From: Echiichthys vipera
Taxonomy: Eukaryota > Chordata > Actinopteri > Perciformes > Trachinidae
Direction of reading: 5' to 3'
Length of the DNA: 64,000 bases
Assembly: GCA_963691815.1 (NCBI GenBank)
Contig: OY829647.1
Span: 11,926,360 to 11,990,359, forward strand
Shown: in pieces, positions 1 to 25,480 of the stretch
Position numbering within the stretch: the stretch's first letter is position 1
How the letters are laid out: every line of letters starts with the position of its first letter
Translations under genes and position numbers: made by a program
Notes under the pieces: generated by a model
What the model was told of the DNA's origin: nothing
Database searches by the model: none
The model's input: only the letters and a program-made list of their open reading frames with translations

Positions 1-2340
1 CACAGAACTGGAGTCACATCCAGGTAACTACTTCATATCCCTGAAAGACTGAGAAAGTAAACAGTAACATGTCGTGAACTACTCCAGCCAACTGTTTTGG
101 CAGTGTTGCTACAAGCAGCACTGTCCTGTAATGAAGCCACTCTTAAGGACCATTTATTTATCTCCACCAGGCTGCAAGTTTCCAGCAGCGTAGAGGCAAG
201 AATTTCAACTGGTTCTCAATTCCCATCCTATGTATATACAGTATGTGTACATAGTATACATGTACTGTTCTTCATGTGAATTGGGTCACCTGTAGATGTT
301 AGGGTTGTGTGTGTATTGAATGTTTTCCCCAAAAAGATTGAGTCAAATTTGTGCATTTGATGAGCCAACCACTCCCCTCATCTTTACCAGTTGGTGTGTC
401 CTGTTTCTTATCAGAGAGACAGTATGTGACCGTTGGACTTTGTTGTGTTTTTGTGGGGAGATGTTTGTGGCCAGCTTTATCAGCAGTGTGTGCGTGTGCG
501 CGTGTGCGTGTGTGTGTTAAGCATGTTAAGCATGTTTTCTACAAGCCGTACACTTTTGAGGTAGAGCCACTTGGAAATAGATGTTCTGAATGTTTCCGTA
601 TGAAACCTCATCTAATATACAGAATGCATTGCCACAGATTAAAGTTCTCCAGCATTGAATACAGCAGTAAGAATAAGCTCCACCTCAGCTACAACATCTT
701 GTAATAATAATAAGTCAAAAATATATTCAACACTCGAACGGATGCCCTGCTGCATTATGATAATGATTTTTCTGATTATATTTCTGTACTAAAGTACCCC
801 TAACTGTAAATTTAAACTACACCCTAGGTCCTGACGAAGCACATTTTATTCTTCTTAAACTCTAACCGATGTGTGCTGTTGTTGTTGTTATTTTTACTTT
901 TAATTGCAGGACTTTTATTGCTAGTTGAGTGTTTTTACGGTTTAGTATTGTTTCCTTCACTTGGATAATCTAGTTGTTCTCTTTTGCATGAGTGCCCTCG
1001 GTGCACAAGACAGTAAAAGCAAAGGCAACAAGACAAACTTAAAACTCAGAAAGTAAAAAAAGGACATTAAACGAGCATTAAATCAAATCTGAAATGTCAC
1101 AATATGGGATAAGAATCCAAATTAACCTTAAATATCTCCACCTCACTAAGATCTAACTGGTACAGGAATAATTACTCATGATGTCTGAATACTTTTAAAG
1201 TGGTGTGCAGGCACGTTTGTGCAATAACAACGATTGATCAGCCCCTCGGCTACACCCCCGTTTGACCGTGTGAAGGCCAGCTTTCTCTTATCGACCTGTT
1301 AGCCTCTCCTAGCCCCTGGTGCTAATGTGCCATTACGTAATGTTTCAGTTTGACTTAGTGTTTACCAACGCTGTTCAGCTGAAGCCATGTGAATGGCTGA
1401 ATGTGAATTGTAGCAGCTGGGCATTCTGCCAAACAATCCAGCTAATTTCATTTTGAGTGCATGTCGCACCTTTTTTTCTTTTACTCTTAAGTTTCTTAGT
1501 CTGAGGGGAGTCCGGTCGAACTTCACAGAGGACAGATGGTTTGAGAAGGACTACCAGAGATTAGAACATTAGGTGGAAATATGAGTTTGGTGTGTTTGTA
1601 GTGGAGAACATCTGGCCTTCACTCTTATGCAGAGCAACTTATAAATGGATGAAAAGACACAGTAAGTCAGATTTTTAAATGTGTAAAACGGCTAATAGCC
1701 AGGAATATGTCCCAGTCAAGTGTTACCAGCCAGTAATATACATACTATATATCCTTTTTGTTTTTAAATTAAATTAAATTAACGCATTAATAACCGATCA
1801 GTACTCTGAATTGGCCAGTAGGCAAGTTTGGGTACCGAAATCGGTATCAGGCAGTACAAAGTGTAATCGGAACATCTCTAGTCCCAGTGTTATTCTTCTT
1901 CTTATTATTCATTTTTGCATCTTCAATATATGGGAGACGGTGTAGAGCTGACAGGAAGGATGACATGCATCAAAGGTCCCTGGCCAGACTCAAACCTGGG
2001 ATGTTAGGATTACATAGTTTGCATCTTCAAAGGGGCATGAAGGTGAGCTTACTCGTTTTAGTTTGGGTCCACAGAAAGTCTTGATTACAAACTAGGGGTT
2101 ATGGTGTTTTTAAAAAAAAATGCATTTCTTTGTCTCATAGAAAGAACTTTAAACCGTCTCTTGTTGTGTTTGAAAGGTGCCATGCAAATAAACTTGCCTT
2201 GGAAATACTTCTGTCACAATCTTACTTCATCATACTTCCATCAGACTTTCTAGGAACAGACATTCATGAATGTGTTTTTTAGCTACACATTGAGTAAAAA
2301 TACACATCTGACAAGTAGGTCATTTTATTATTGAACGACA
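1..2340. other. Non-genic sequence, left edge
   Basis: I see no conserved protein, splice-bounded exon or RNA gene here. Open frames are short and lack codon bias or family resemblance. Apart from a hAT-type fragment near 1.8 kb the sequence looks like ordinary AT-rich intergenic or first-intron DNA. It could be part of a long first intron of coro2a if that gene's non-coding first exon lies further upstream. Confidence 0.5.
1795..1880. mobile_element. hAT-type non-autonomous transposon fragment
   Basis: A 'cggtatcaggcagtacaaag' stretch leads to 'gtaatcggaacatctctag'. This is the style of the end of the abundant teleost hAT elements that carry GATCGG/CCGATAC motifs and finish in CATCTCTA. Only one end is visible, so this is a fragment. 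The same ending occurs in the fuller copy at 13.8-14.3 kb. Confidence 0.45.
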
Positions 2341-2461
2341 AAGGGTGAATTAGAGTGTCTGCTTCTTTCTTTCCTCCTCCTGACCTCTCCTTATCCTTAA
2401 AGACTGAGCGAGAAATCCTGATTGAGCAAACACTGTGGAGGAGTGACGAGAGGGAGCGGCT

Positions 2462-2464
<3 letters not shown>

Positions 2465-2498
<34 letters not shown>

Positions 2499-2570
2499 TG
2501 TGTGATTACCTGTCTGTCGCTCTGTCTCTCTCTCTCTCTCTCTCTCCCTCTGTCTCTCTCCCTCTCTCCT
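2465..2570. repeat. GA / CT microsatellite pair
   Basis: An AG run (about 2465-2494) is followed within 30 bases by a TC run (about 2520-2547) and further imperfect CT sequence. Purine and pyrimidine runs in opposite orientation can pair with each other, so the locus could fold into a hairpin. Open frames rich in RE and LS residues across it are repeat artefacts. Confidence 0.85.
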
Positions 2571-2756
2571 CGTAGTCACCTCCCTCTCAGGGAGTGTACA
2601 CACTTCTGCGCTCTCCCTCCTGCTTGTTCACACATGCACTTGGCTTCATGCTGCACGCACACACCCACCGTCTCCTCTGATTGTCTGTGTGCACATCAAA
2701 GAAGAAGCTTGGTTAGGACTCTGCTTGGACGGTGCTGTAGCAAGATTTTGGACAGG

Positions 2757-2815
2757 CGGTGTGTGTGTGTGTGTATGTGTATGTGTGTGTGTGGTGATGT
2801 GCATGTGTGTGCTCT
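2757..2815. repeat. GT microsatellite
   Basis: Interrupted GT repeats (TGTGTG with TATG and CATG interruptions) run through here. No coding potential; frames of alternating C and V residues are artefacts. Confidence 0.8.
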
Positions 2816-3143
2816 GATGTGCATGTGTATGTGCTTTAGAAAAAGCAGTTTTGATCCATGTGCCTGAGATAAACCGGACAAGTGATCCTTTTTGGGGGGG
2901 AGGGTTGTGGCTTGCCACTCAGACACAGACAAACTTTTTCTCACTTACTTAAGGACCCACTGCTCCGTCTTGTGCCAGTGTCGACTCCCTCGACAGGGTG
3001 AGTGCTGCTCAGCTCCCAGTTTGACTTTCACACACTCCCTCCTGCTTAATTGCACGCTTTTCTTTCTCTTCCGTGTTAGCTCCGTCAGATCTGTCTCTGC
3101 AAATCTGTTATTGATCTTTTACTCTTTAGACCTCTGTCCAGAA

Positions 3144-3341
<198 letters not shown>

Positions 3342-4112
3342 TCACTTTTTCCCCTGGGGATTCAAAAGTCAGTGTTCATGAAGACAGGCTTGAACAAGAT
3401 AAAACAAAAATCTCTCTCCAAACCAGCTCTCTGCCTTGATTCTGCGCATACTTGAAAAACTATTTTTAACAAGTTTTCCCTGCACAGCACAGATTAATTC
3501 GACAGCAGACTGCCACTGCTTTTTAGTTTAATTATCCTATTGCTCAAACTTGGACAAGTAGCCGCTCATTTGTTTCCAGAAGCGTGGACGTATTTTCTAT
3601 TTTTTGCCGATGACCAAAAAAAAAAAAAAAATGTCAATATGAAACTGAAGTTGTTCCACAACAGTAAAAATGACATCATCATCCACCATCCCAGTCAAGT
3701 CATCCCCGTCACCACAGATGGCTATTTATGGCGGAGTCCACCCTCCAAAACACTACCATTCACTGAAATATGTGCCCTGTGGTTTGAATTGCAGTCTGTT
3801 TGAGGTCTTTTCATTAAGCCTGGTATCCCGTTTCTCACGTCAAGGTTTACGAACCTATGAGCATGCAGATCTGCTCGTCACAGCTGTGGAAGTGAAGCAT
3901 AGAGCTCCAACCTAAAGACTTTTAAAGTTCTGACCAAACTGTGGTCTGTGCGTACAGTGTCAAAAAAGCTGCCATTAAAAGCTTGGTCTGATTTTTCGGC
4001 GTTTCTGGCTTTTTCTTTAATCGGATATCTCCTCCTTTTTAAATTTCTAACTTTTGCAAAGTGTTTTATTTAACTCTGAGGCACGTCACTCTGAGCATGT
4101 TGGCACATTGTG

Positions 4113-4440
4113 TTAAAGGTCCCATATTTGCTATTTTTAAGGTTCATGCTTGTATTTTCGGTTTCTATCAGAACATGTTTAAATACTTTAATGTACAAAA
4201 ACACATTCTTTTTCTCATACTGTCTATCTGAATATACCTGTATTCAAGTCTGTCTGAGACGCTCCGTTTTAGTCTGCCCTGATTGGTCAGCCTTTCACTG
4301 TCTTCAGCATCTGTGCTCTCTCTCTCAAGTATAGTTGTGACACCACAACCATATAAAAGTCCTGACGGCTCGTTTAATGTCACAGTTCCTGAAGGTTTTC
4401 TGTGGATTAAGCGTTTTGATACGCTCACAGTATTTATATA
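4113..4440 (+). mobile_element. TTAA-flanked DNA transposon fragment (piggyBac-like MITE, tentative)
   Basis: It begins TTAAAGGTCCCATATT. TTAA plus AGGTCCCATA is the style of a common teleost non-autonomous element that inserts at TTAA. I cannot find the matching inverted end, so only a 5' portion is supported. The right limit is a guess from where the sequence changes character. Confidence 0.3.
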
Positions 4441-7439
4441 ACACCTCGACCTGGTTTTAGAATAAAAAAATATATAGGAATCTCACTTTTTACAGTAATT
4501 ATAAACATATTTATGTTTTCATCAGTAAAGTATTGAAAACAGTAGGTTCTAGTGTCTATGTCCTGTGTCAGTTTACAGTAAGTCTCTCTCTGTGTATAGG
4601 TGAATCCATGATTTGAATCTTTTTGTCTTGCAAATTACACATGGATGTTGTTTAGTAGCTAACTGACACAGGGATGGTGACATCTCGTCAATTGGGAAAT
4701 AGAAAACTCCCATAACAAAACCATTGATTTAATCTGGTACGTCCCCCCTGTGAAGCTTTAATAGATGGATACAAACCCCATTTAAGGATCCTTCCATTTT
4801 ATTATCACTTCTACTGTAATAACAACACTCACCAAGAGTATTGCTGACAGACTGTGCTCATGACACATGTATTTGGATGATTATACAGGTTTAATACAAA
4901 CCCCCAGGTTAGACAAGTGTATTTAAAGAGATTATAAAGTAAACAGTAAAATTATGATTATGATGTGTGTCATCAAAGTTTACAGTCCCACTCTCTGGTT
5001 CAGCTCTGACTCACCTTACTTGTCGTGGTTTCGATGATCTGTCTGAGCTGTTGATGGTGATCTGACTCAATTATTTTCATGAGCACTTTGTTATGAGAGC
5101 TAATAAAAATGACGGCCAAAAGACCCAAGTTCAATCCTTCAATTACAGCGTCACATCCATTTCTACCAGATTTTTTTCCTTGCCAAACCTGGTGCCTGTA
5201 TTACCCACAGTGCAACTCGACTGCATGACTATATTTAGGCTGAAAGAAAATAATATTTGTATCATATTGATATATATTGGTCATATTGACCATAGCTAAT
5301 TCACAGATGCTGCCAAGGAACAGAGAAAGTCAGTGCAAGCCTAATTAGGAACTCATTTGTTCTCCAAAATGACCCAATTCAATAGTCAATACTGTAATAC
5401 ATAATGCAAAATCCCACAGCAAAGTTTTTTTCCCGCATTTTCTCCTGCATATGTTAATCATTAAATCACTTGTCTGTTCACCTGTAAAACTGCCTCTTGG
5501 AATAAAGGGCTTTTGTGAGCTAATCTGAACATCTGAATGTGCAATCGTGGATGCCAGAGCGACCAAACATACCTTTAAAACATAACAGATATAATTGTTA
5601 CACTAAAGCGATGTATGAGGACACAGAAACCGAAACGTTTTTATGTTTGCGTGGGCTTGTGCGTGGCTGCTTGGATATCTGACACAGATAAACGGAGTGA
5701 CACACTCAGACATAGCCTGTCTTATCCCTTCATACTCATTCACACGTGTGCTCTATAGCAAATGAAGCAGCTATTGGATTACCATTGTGGCTGTTATCCT
5801 ATTACAAGACAGAGGTTGAAAGCTGTCATCTGTGTATGATAGCAGACTGAACTGGGGGAAGTGTGTCTAACTCACTCACTCGGACATACACAATGAATGT
5901 GTGTACGCACGTATTGTGAACAAACTGGCATGGCATGTGTTCACACCTGTACATTCCCTGTCTTGAATTTCACTTGAAGCGTTGACAAAACATTACATCT
6001 ACAGATTGAGAAGGCGGGGCTGGTGCGTGTGTGCTTGGTTTTATAAGCAGTGGGTTTTTTGGATTAGGTTTAGGGTTATGAGGTCGTCATTGTTAGGACG
6101 AGAGAGTTAGGGCCAAAAGTCCTTGCAGACAATTGGTTGGAGGTATTGATAGTAGATCCGTGAGTGTTTGAGACCATAATTATCTTTTTGCTCACGGCCT
6201 TAGGCCCAGCGTTGCTTAAGTAACCAATATCTTGACACCAGTAAGTAAACTTTGAACCCCTCTCCTTAGCACCGAGCCCTGGCAAGCCAAAGAGAGGAGT
6301 GGTTGCTACAGTAGTGTACGCTTTTTATGAGTTATGAGGTGCTTAAAAGACGGCCTGTAGGTGAGGAATAGCTGCAGATATATGCTTTGCATGTCTATAT
6401 ACAAGTAGAGACCCACACAAGAACCCTGGCAGAGCAAACCAGAAGTACAATTTTCTTTTTTTTTAAATAATATCTGTGTTTTCGGTTTAGTTTTATGACT
6501 GTTTTTACAGCCCCCTTATTGCGGTTTGCCTCTGTGACTCACTGTTCACAGACTAAAATAAATTTCCCACTGACAAAAAGGACTGTTTTTTTTTTTGCCA
6601 AACATAAAGCTCGTCAAAGAAGCCTTGTGAATAAAACCGTTTTTTCTGCTGTCAGGGAAATGTGCCTGATAGTTTTTTGATCAGCAAGGAGCGGGTGTAA
6701 AAATAGCCTGAATAGTGTTTTCGTCATCGGTTCTGTGAGACAGGCCGCCCACCATGCATCCCTGCTGTGTACCTGCTGCAAGACACAGCTGAAAAGAAGC
6801 TGCCTCTGACCTGATTACAACCTGCTTTAGATGTGACAACATGTCTCTGCTTTCTGTCCCTGGAAGCCTCTCCCTCTGGTCTTGTAAGCCTCAGCAATAC
6901 ATGAATGCTGATTATATCAACCCAGATATGCATGTGCATAGCTTACTGAGCATTGCACCGGCTGCTTGATGTGTTCAAAATTTTGGTCCAATGTAGAAAT
7001 GTGAAGCAGGTAACAGTTTATTTCTCTCAGGGAGTTCACTAGTTGATTTCATGCAGCCTTGGGTGTTCACCTTATTTGCTGTTTGGCCTATTCAAGTTCC
7101 TATGAGGAAGTTAACGTTTTAATGTTGGTTTTGTCACTGTAGAGCAGAGCAGTTGGCATTTCATTTAAAGCTACAAAGGTGTGTGATAATGATCAAGAAT
7201 GCATTTTGGGTGGTTATGCATTGCAACACATGACTTATTAGAATGGTTTGACTAACTTATGTAACAACTACAGCAAATCCCTTTATACACGGGATAGTAA
7301 TGCATGTCATTAAGTCTAAAGTAAATGTTAAGTAGTTCATGTTCCTGCTAATAGTTCAATTGTTTGAGGCATGCTAGCCACGCTAGCTGTTTGGAGCTAA
7401 AAAGGCCATGCATCTTTATGCTTTTAAGAGATCCCCTGA

Positions 7440-7790
7440 CTTTTCTTCCAGTGCCACCATGAGGTCTATATTTGTGGTTCTGAGTGAAATTTCTTGAAGA
7501 CTTTCAGATGGATTGCTGTGGAATTTGGTTCATACATGTTCCCCACAGGATGAATTGTAATAACTTTCACGGTTCGCAAAACTTTCATCCAGCGCTATCA
7601 TCCGGTGAAATTTGAATTTGTCCAATACTTTTATAAATGACCAAATACCTGCTGTACTTTGTGTTAAGTGTGAATGGCAAATGTTGGCATGCTAACACGC
7701 TTGTGTAAACGTAGTAAACATTCTGCTTGCTAAAGTTAACCATTATGTTAGCATGAATACAGGTAACGTTGCTTGTCGTTAAGTTTTTGT
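7440..7790. repeat. Percomorph interspersed repeat
   Basis: It contains the phrases 'gattgctgtggaatttggtt', 'caggatgaattgtaataact', 'gaccaaatacctgctgtact' and 'catgctaacacgct' in that order. I recognise these as a dispersed repeat found in very many copies in spiny-rayed fish genomes. I do not know its formal family name. It has no coding capacity here. Confidence 0.55.
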
Positions 7791-9702
7791 TGCGCTATAG
7801 TCCCACGTTTCTTTGTGTTATGTTTGCAGTATTTTTGCACATAACTTTTACAGTTATTTGTTGTGTACTTTTTTTTATTATGTAGGTAGTTTCGTTATTT
7901 TGAAATGACAAGAGTATGTTTTGTTATATGCGAGTATAATGACAATGAAGTTGATAAATGGTATTTGCAGCCCACTTGTGGGTGATGTGGGACGTTATAC
8001 ACACTGCTCCTTTTATTTTGCTTATTGAATTAATGCAAAGTGTGTGCCTTTTTTTTCCACTAGCAGGACCACTGCAGCTTGAGCTGCTAGGATGGTGATA
8101 TGGATGTGAATGATAGTGTCTTAGAGGCAGCCAGACTTAAAACACCTGAGACGTTTATTGAAGCTCTTCTTCAAGTAGAGAAACATTCCGGTGTGACAGC
8201 ATGAGGTGCTCTGTTATGGCCTCAGGGTAGAAGGTGAGAGGTGGAAGAGTAAACTGAGACACGGAGAGTCACAATCTACGCCCGTGCATTTCTGTTACTC
8301 TGAGATTCTTCTTTGTTTATTTTCTTTAACCAGATTTTCAGTTTCATTCCCAGCTCAGCTTCTTTCCAGCCATCAGTGCTGCAGGCCACACCAAACGCTG
8401 TTATTTTTTATTTCAATCACTGTGATATCACTCCGTTGTTGTGCATCTTGGCTTTATTTATTTACCCATCATCTGAAAAGCCAGGGGGCAGTCCTCATAA
8501 AACATAGAGTTGTGTAATTGTTTTTGGTTGACGTGATTTCTAAAGAAATCTCTGTGTTTTCTGTTGTCTGGCTTTGCTCTATTTCCACTTCCTTGCTCTC
8601 TGTGTTGTTGTTTGGGTCCAGTTTTTTGCATTAACATCTTGTCCATCAACCTCCTCCACCCCTAATTCATAAGTAATGACCATGCAGCAGGCAGGCAGGG
8701 AGCCATGCAGAGTAGCAGAGCAGACGTGCCGGCTGGCCAGGCCTCGTCCCAGTGGACCAGAGCCACTTATCTCTCACAATAATGACATATGCATCGACTA
8801 GCTTAAGGAAAGTGGCTAAAAAGAGACTCTGGATTTGGGAAGTCTTCCAAGTTTTCCTCTCTGTATTTGTGTACTTTATTATAACTGACAGAATACTTGA
8901 TTTCTTTTGGAAAAGTGTCCTAAAAACAACCTATTTCATACAAAAAATACTGACATTATTAAACAATCTGACACATGTTGACCTTAAATACAACCCATGT
9001 AATTAACAAATGTTTGTGCTTGAATGCTTATTCCATTACATTGTATATTATTATACATTGCACCAAAACGATGAAACTACAAGTAATTTACCAGCAACTG
9101 CCGGACTTTCAAATCTATTTGCTCAGTTATATTTTGCCATGTTCTTTATAGTCTGAGTCACGAGAACAAGACAATAATCAGAATTTGAAAAGAAAGGGTA
9201 GGGAACAGGCAAAAACTCATGGCATTAACAAATAATGGGAATAAAAGGGGGACCAAAAGAATACCCTGTGTAATACCACAAGATATTGTCTTGGCCTGAG
9301 ACAGAGTTTAACACAAATATATATAACTTCCTGATCTTAAGTTCACCACATCCTGACATTAACCGTGCCCTCAACACACCTTAGATTATTTGTAGAGCAC
9401 ATTTCATACAAAAAGGCAATTCAAAGTGATTAACATGATGCTTTCAAAACATATCAAATTAAATGCAGAATCCATCCATTTTACAAAATGAAAAAAATAA
9501 AAACAGAGAAATAAATGCTTGAAAGAATGTAACTCAAAGCTCCTGATGCTCGAGTCGACTGTATTAGTTGCTCATATTTCGCAAAAGATATCACATATAC
9601 TGTTATTTGTGAGAAAGGAACAGGACTATCACTGCCCATAGAAAGCATCACTGAGAGATGATTCTCCTTGACTGACCTCTCCTCCCTCCCTTCCTCTCTC
9701 AG

Positions 9703-22233
<12,531 letters not shown>

Positions 22234-23570
22234 GACTTACCCGACCCACGGGGTTCCCTTTGCCCCCTCGTGGAAAACATGCATTACTGTACAAACTTAC
22301 TATACCCCATCTTCAAACCACCACACCTCTTCTCACCTCTTATCCTTTAATGAGACCCCCACACTCACTGCACAGGGGTGTTTAAACCTCAACTTTATGT
22401 TTTCTTTCAATCTGTCATTTCTACACAATCTGCACATATATTCTTATACATTCACTCAAACACTGAGTCTCACCCAGCTGTAACACTTTAAAACTCTTTG
22501 CACCTGTTGACTTTTACCCTGTTTCTTTTGTACGCATCACAGCTATGCAAGTTATTTGTAATTTTTAGCTTTTTTATGCTGTTTGTAGCTGAGAGATTAA
22601 AAAAAAAAAGGATGTCTGTGCCTGTCCTGACTGAATGATGTGGCTGTCTGCGTGTTGTTTGAAAGCTGTTGCAGGGCAGGAGCAGACATCCGGTTTGATT
22701 GTACCATAATGCTGAATTTTTTTTTCTATGCTTGGTGATTTTTTTTTTCTTCCAATATTTAAACTACTGTAAGTGGAGTTGGCTGTGGTGTTTTAATGTA
22801 TGTGTGCTTGAATGAGAGAGGTCCCAGCTGTGTCCTTGCGTTCCACTGAGCTGCATTTAGTTTGATTTTTAATTTTTGAATGACTGGAAAATTGGTGAGT
22901 AATCAATTCGTTTCACAGCAGCTATCGTGTAAGCCAACTCTGTAACTGATGCCATGTAGCAGTTCTTAATTTTTTTATATTTATTTTAAAATACAGTCAA
23001 AGAAAAAAAAACACATTTAATCAAGTACTTGAATTCGTGATTGTAATTTTGAAAAATACAGCACGCAAACTGTTTTTAAAAAGGACTAACAGCCTGCTTT
23101 AATTTTTCTTGATGTGGAGTCACTGTGAAGAAACAATTGAAAGCCATTGTAGAGCCGGAGTCCTGCAACACCTCTGGTTTTTGTTCCACTAGCTTCCAGT
23201 TCTGAATGTTTTTTCTTCAAAAGGGTTGTCTTTAATTGCTCTCCAACTGAAACATGACACTGGGGTTTTTCTTTTCGTATTTTAAGCCGAAAGGGTATCT
23301 GTTACTGTAGTGGATAGTAAAACCGCTCCGATGAGTTATAACGTGAGTTAAAGGACGATGTGATGATCAATGTGAGGATGTTTTTTTACCACCATCAGAT
23401 CATTTTTACCTGTTACACTTTGGTAGCGATCCCTTCAGTATCTCAGCATTTCTGGCTTTATCAATTATTTAATTTACTGGATTAGACAAACAGACATTTT
23501 AATACTATACTGTATAGCATCTCAGTAAAGTTATAATAGATTTTCCAATAAATGATATACAACCATCTTA
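22234..23570 (+). other. coro2a: coro2a 3' untranslated region (inferred)
   Basis: AT-rich non-coding sequence follows the coro2a stop. An ATTAAA at 22597-22602 sits just before an A-run, and a canonical AATAAA lies at 23547-23552, so either a ~0.4 kb or a ~1.35 kb 3' UTR is possible. The A-run after ATTAAA could also mislead oligo-dT priming. Confidence 0.5.
23547..23552 (+). terminator. coro2a: Candidate coro2a polyadenylation signal
   Basis: AATAAA on the coding strand about 1.3 kb after the coro2a stop, in AT-rich sequence. Transcript ends would settle whether this or ATTAAA at 22597 is used. Confidence 0.45.
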
Positions 23571-25402
23571 AATTATAGGATTTGGTTTGTATTGCACTCT
23601 TCTAAGCAGGACCTGGAGTTGTTGCATGCCAACAAAATAATCATTGAGCTTGACAGTTATTAAGCACAAACTCACAAACACTTGACCTCCATGGCAAATT
23701 TCAGCCTCACAGGGCGAAACCTGATTGCTGGTTGCAGCTAAAAAACAATCTCCACTTAAGGTCTAATACTCCCTTGTTCTGGAGCTTTAAACCGTTTTCA
23801 TTAGCAGATGAAGTTTGTAAGTAAGTGTTCCTACAGTAGAGATTGTTTTTGTCATCTGCTGTTTCCAAGATCAAGAATGAATTGTCAAGCCCAATTTTAA
23901 GCCAACAGCGCTGATAAATCCTAATACAAATAGATATTTTTGTTATTTTCAGAAGATGGAGAGAGATTATCAGTATGCTGTTTCAGGTTTGTTATCGACC
24001 CCCTGTGATGACGTAGACATAGTCTGGATGATGCTTGTGGAACAGAAGTGAGCTCAACAGGGAAACGGGACTTCATCTCTTAAACATTTTACTTGCATGT
24101 GACAGGGAACTCATCAATGTTTTTAAATGCTTTGTTGATCTGTTAATGCACCCAAAAAGACTTAAATAACTGTAAAATAAAGTGTACACAAATTTGCACT
24201 GAGCAGTTAGTACCTTTTCCACCTTTATGGCATATAGAAATGTGTTTTCCCTCAAGGAAATTCTCAATGGTGTTAAACTGTCGGAGCAGTTTCTCATATT
24301 CGCTTGCAGAATTTAAACTTTACCTTGTCTCATCTCCATGTTGAGAGACATGTAAATATGCATAGATGTCACAGAACCTCATGCAGGTTATACAAACAAT
24401 ACAGATATTGATCCTAAGATAACCAGTCCGATGCAGCACAGATTATCACGTACACCGGTATTTATGCAGTCAGAGGCACAAGCATCATAATGATATTCTA
24501 GATTTGGCTTACATTTCATTGTCAAAGACGTAACACATGGAAACTTCCAACCTAACCAATACACATACAGACACATACTGGCCTCCGTATTATTGTAAAC
24601 CTTTTGGAAGAATGGTTCTAGCACAGCTTCATCTATGTCTGAACTCTAAACTAACCACTTCTGTTGGTGGGCAAGTCTTAAAACTTTCCCGTTGTGTTCT
24701 GGTGTGTTGAGTGAACTTGCTCGAGGACTGATTGATTTTGTTTGATCACATCGGTTCAAGGTGACTGGTTGTACTTCCAGAGCCATTCCAACCAGGTTAA
24801 TCAGTCCATGTTTCCCTCAGAATGTATTCAAATGGATTTCACCTACAAAAAATGCCAAAGTTGTTCATTCAGAGTGTAACTTCACTCCCAGGTTTGACCC
24901 TAACTCCACCCACTGCATCATTTTGAAAAATGCAACAAAGTGTGCAAGGGACGAGGGGGGCTGCCTACCTCAGATAAGAGGGCGTTAACATTTTTAAATT
25001 AGATATATAGTCTATGGATGATATAGAGACGTCCCAACCAGTCAACTCTAGCTCAGCATTGGTCTTCTAAGATTAGGGCTTAAAAAAGAGTAAGAAGTAG
25101 GAGCTGTTTTCAACCCATGAAATGCTGATTTTTATCAATTTGGTGAGAAGTGTCAATATTGACACCATCCAGTGCAGTCATGTTATTTAGTTTACAACTC
25201 AAAAAAAAAGTGTGCAGTGCCTCTTTAAAGAGCAATCATTTGTTAGCTTGGGTATTCAATGCTTTATGTAGTTAAATGCAAATATATAATATAAATGTAT
25301 CATATAAATAATAAAGCCACCATCATTTTTTAGTAGCCATCTCCTCTCAAGCCAGCAAGCTCAACCAACTACCGAATTTAGCCAGTTAGCTCCTGTTAGC
25401 TA

Positions 25403-25480
25403 GAGCAGTGGTTCCCAAAGTGTGGGCTGCGGCCCCCTAGTGGACTGTAGGTGGGCAGCGCAAGGTCATTCAGAATAAAT
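25403..25480. mobile_element. hAT (Charlie-like) terminal fragment
   Basis: CAGTGGTTCCCAAAGTGTGG followed by GGCCCCCTAGTGG matches the well-known CAGTGGTTCTCAAA-type terminus of Charlie-like hAT elements. I see no matching second end. Confidence 0.45.

Noticed and set aside
5330..5580. TTTTAAAGGTATG (minus strand) start of a possible TTAA-type element
   Set aside because: One end only, no inverted partner and no clear right limit.
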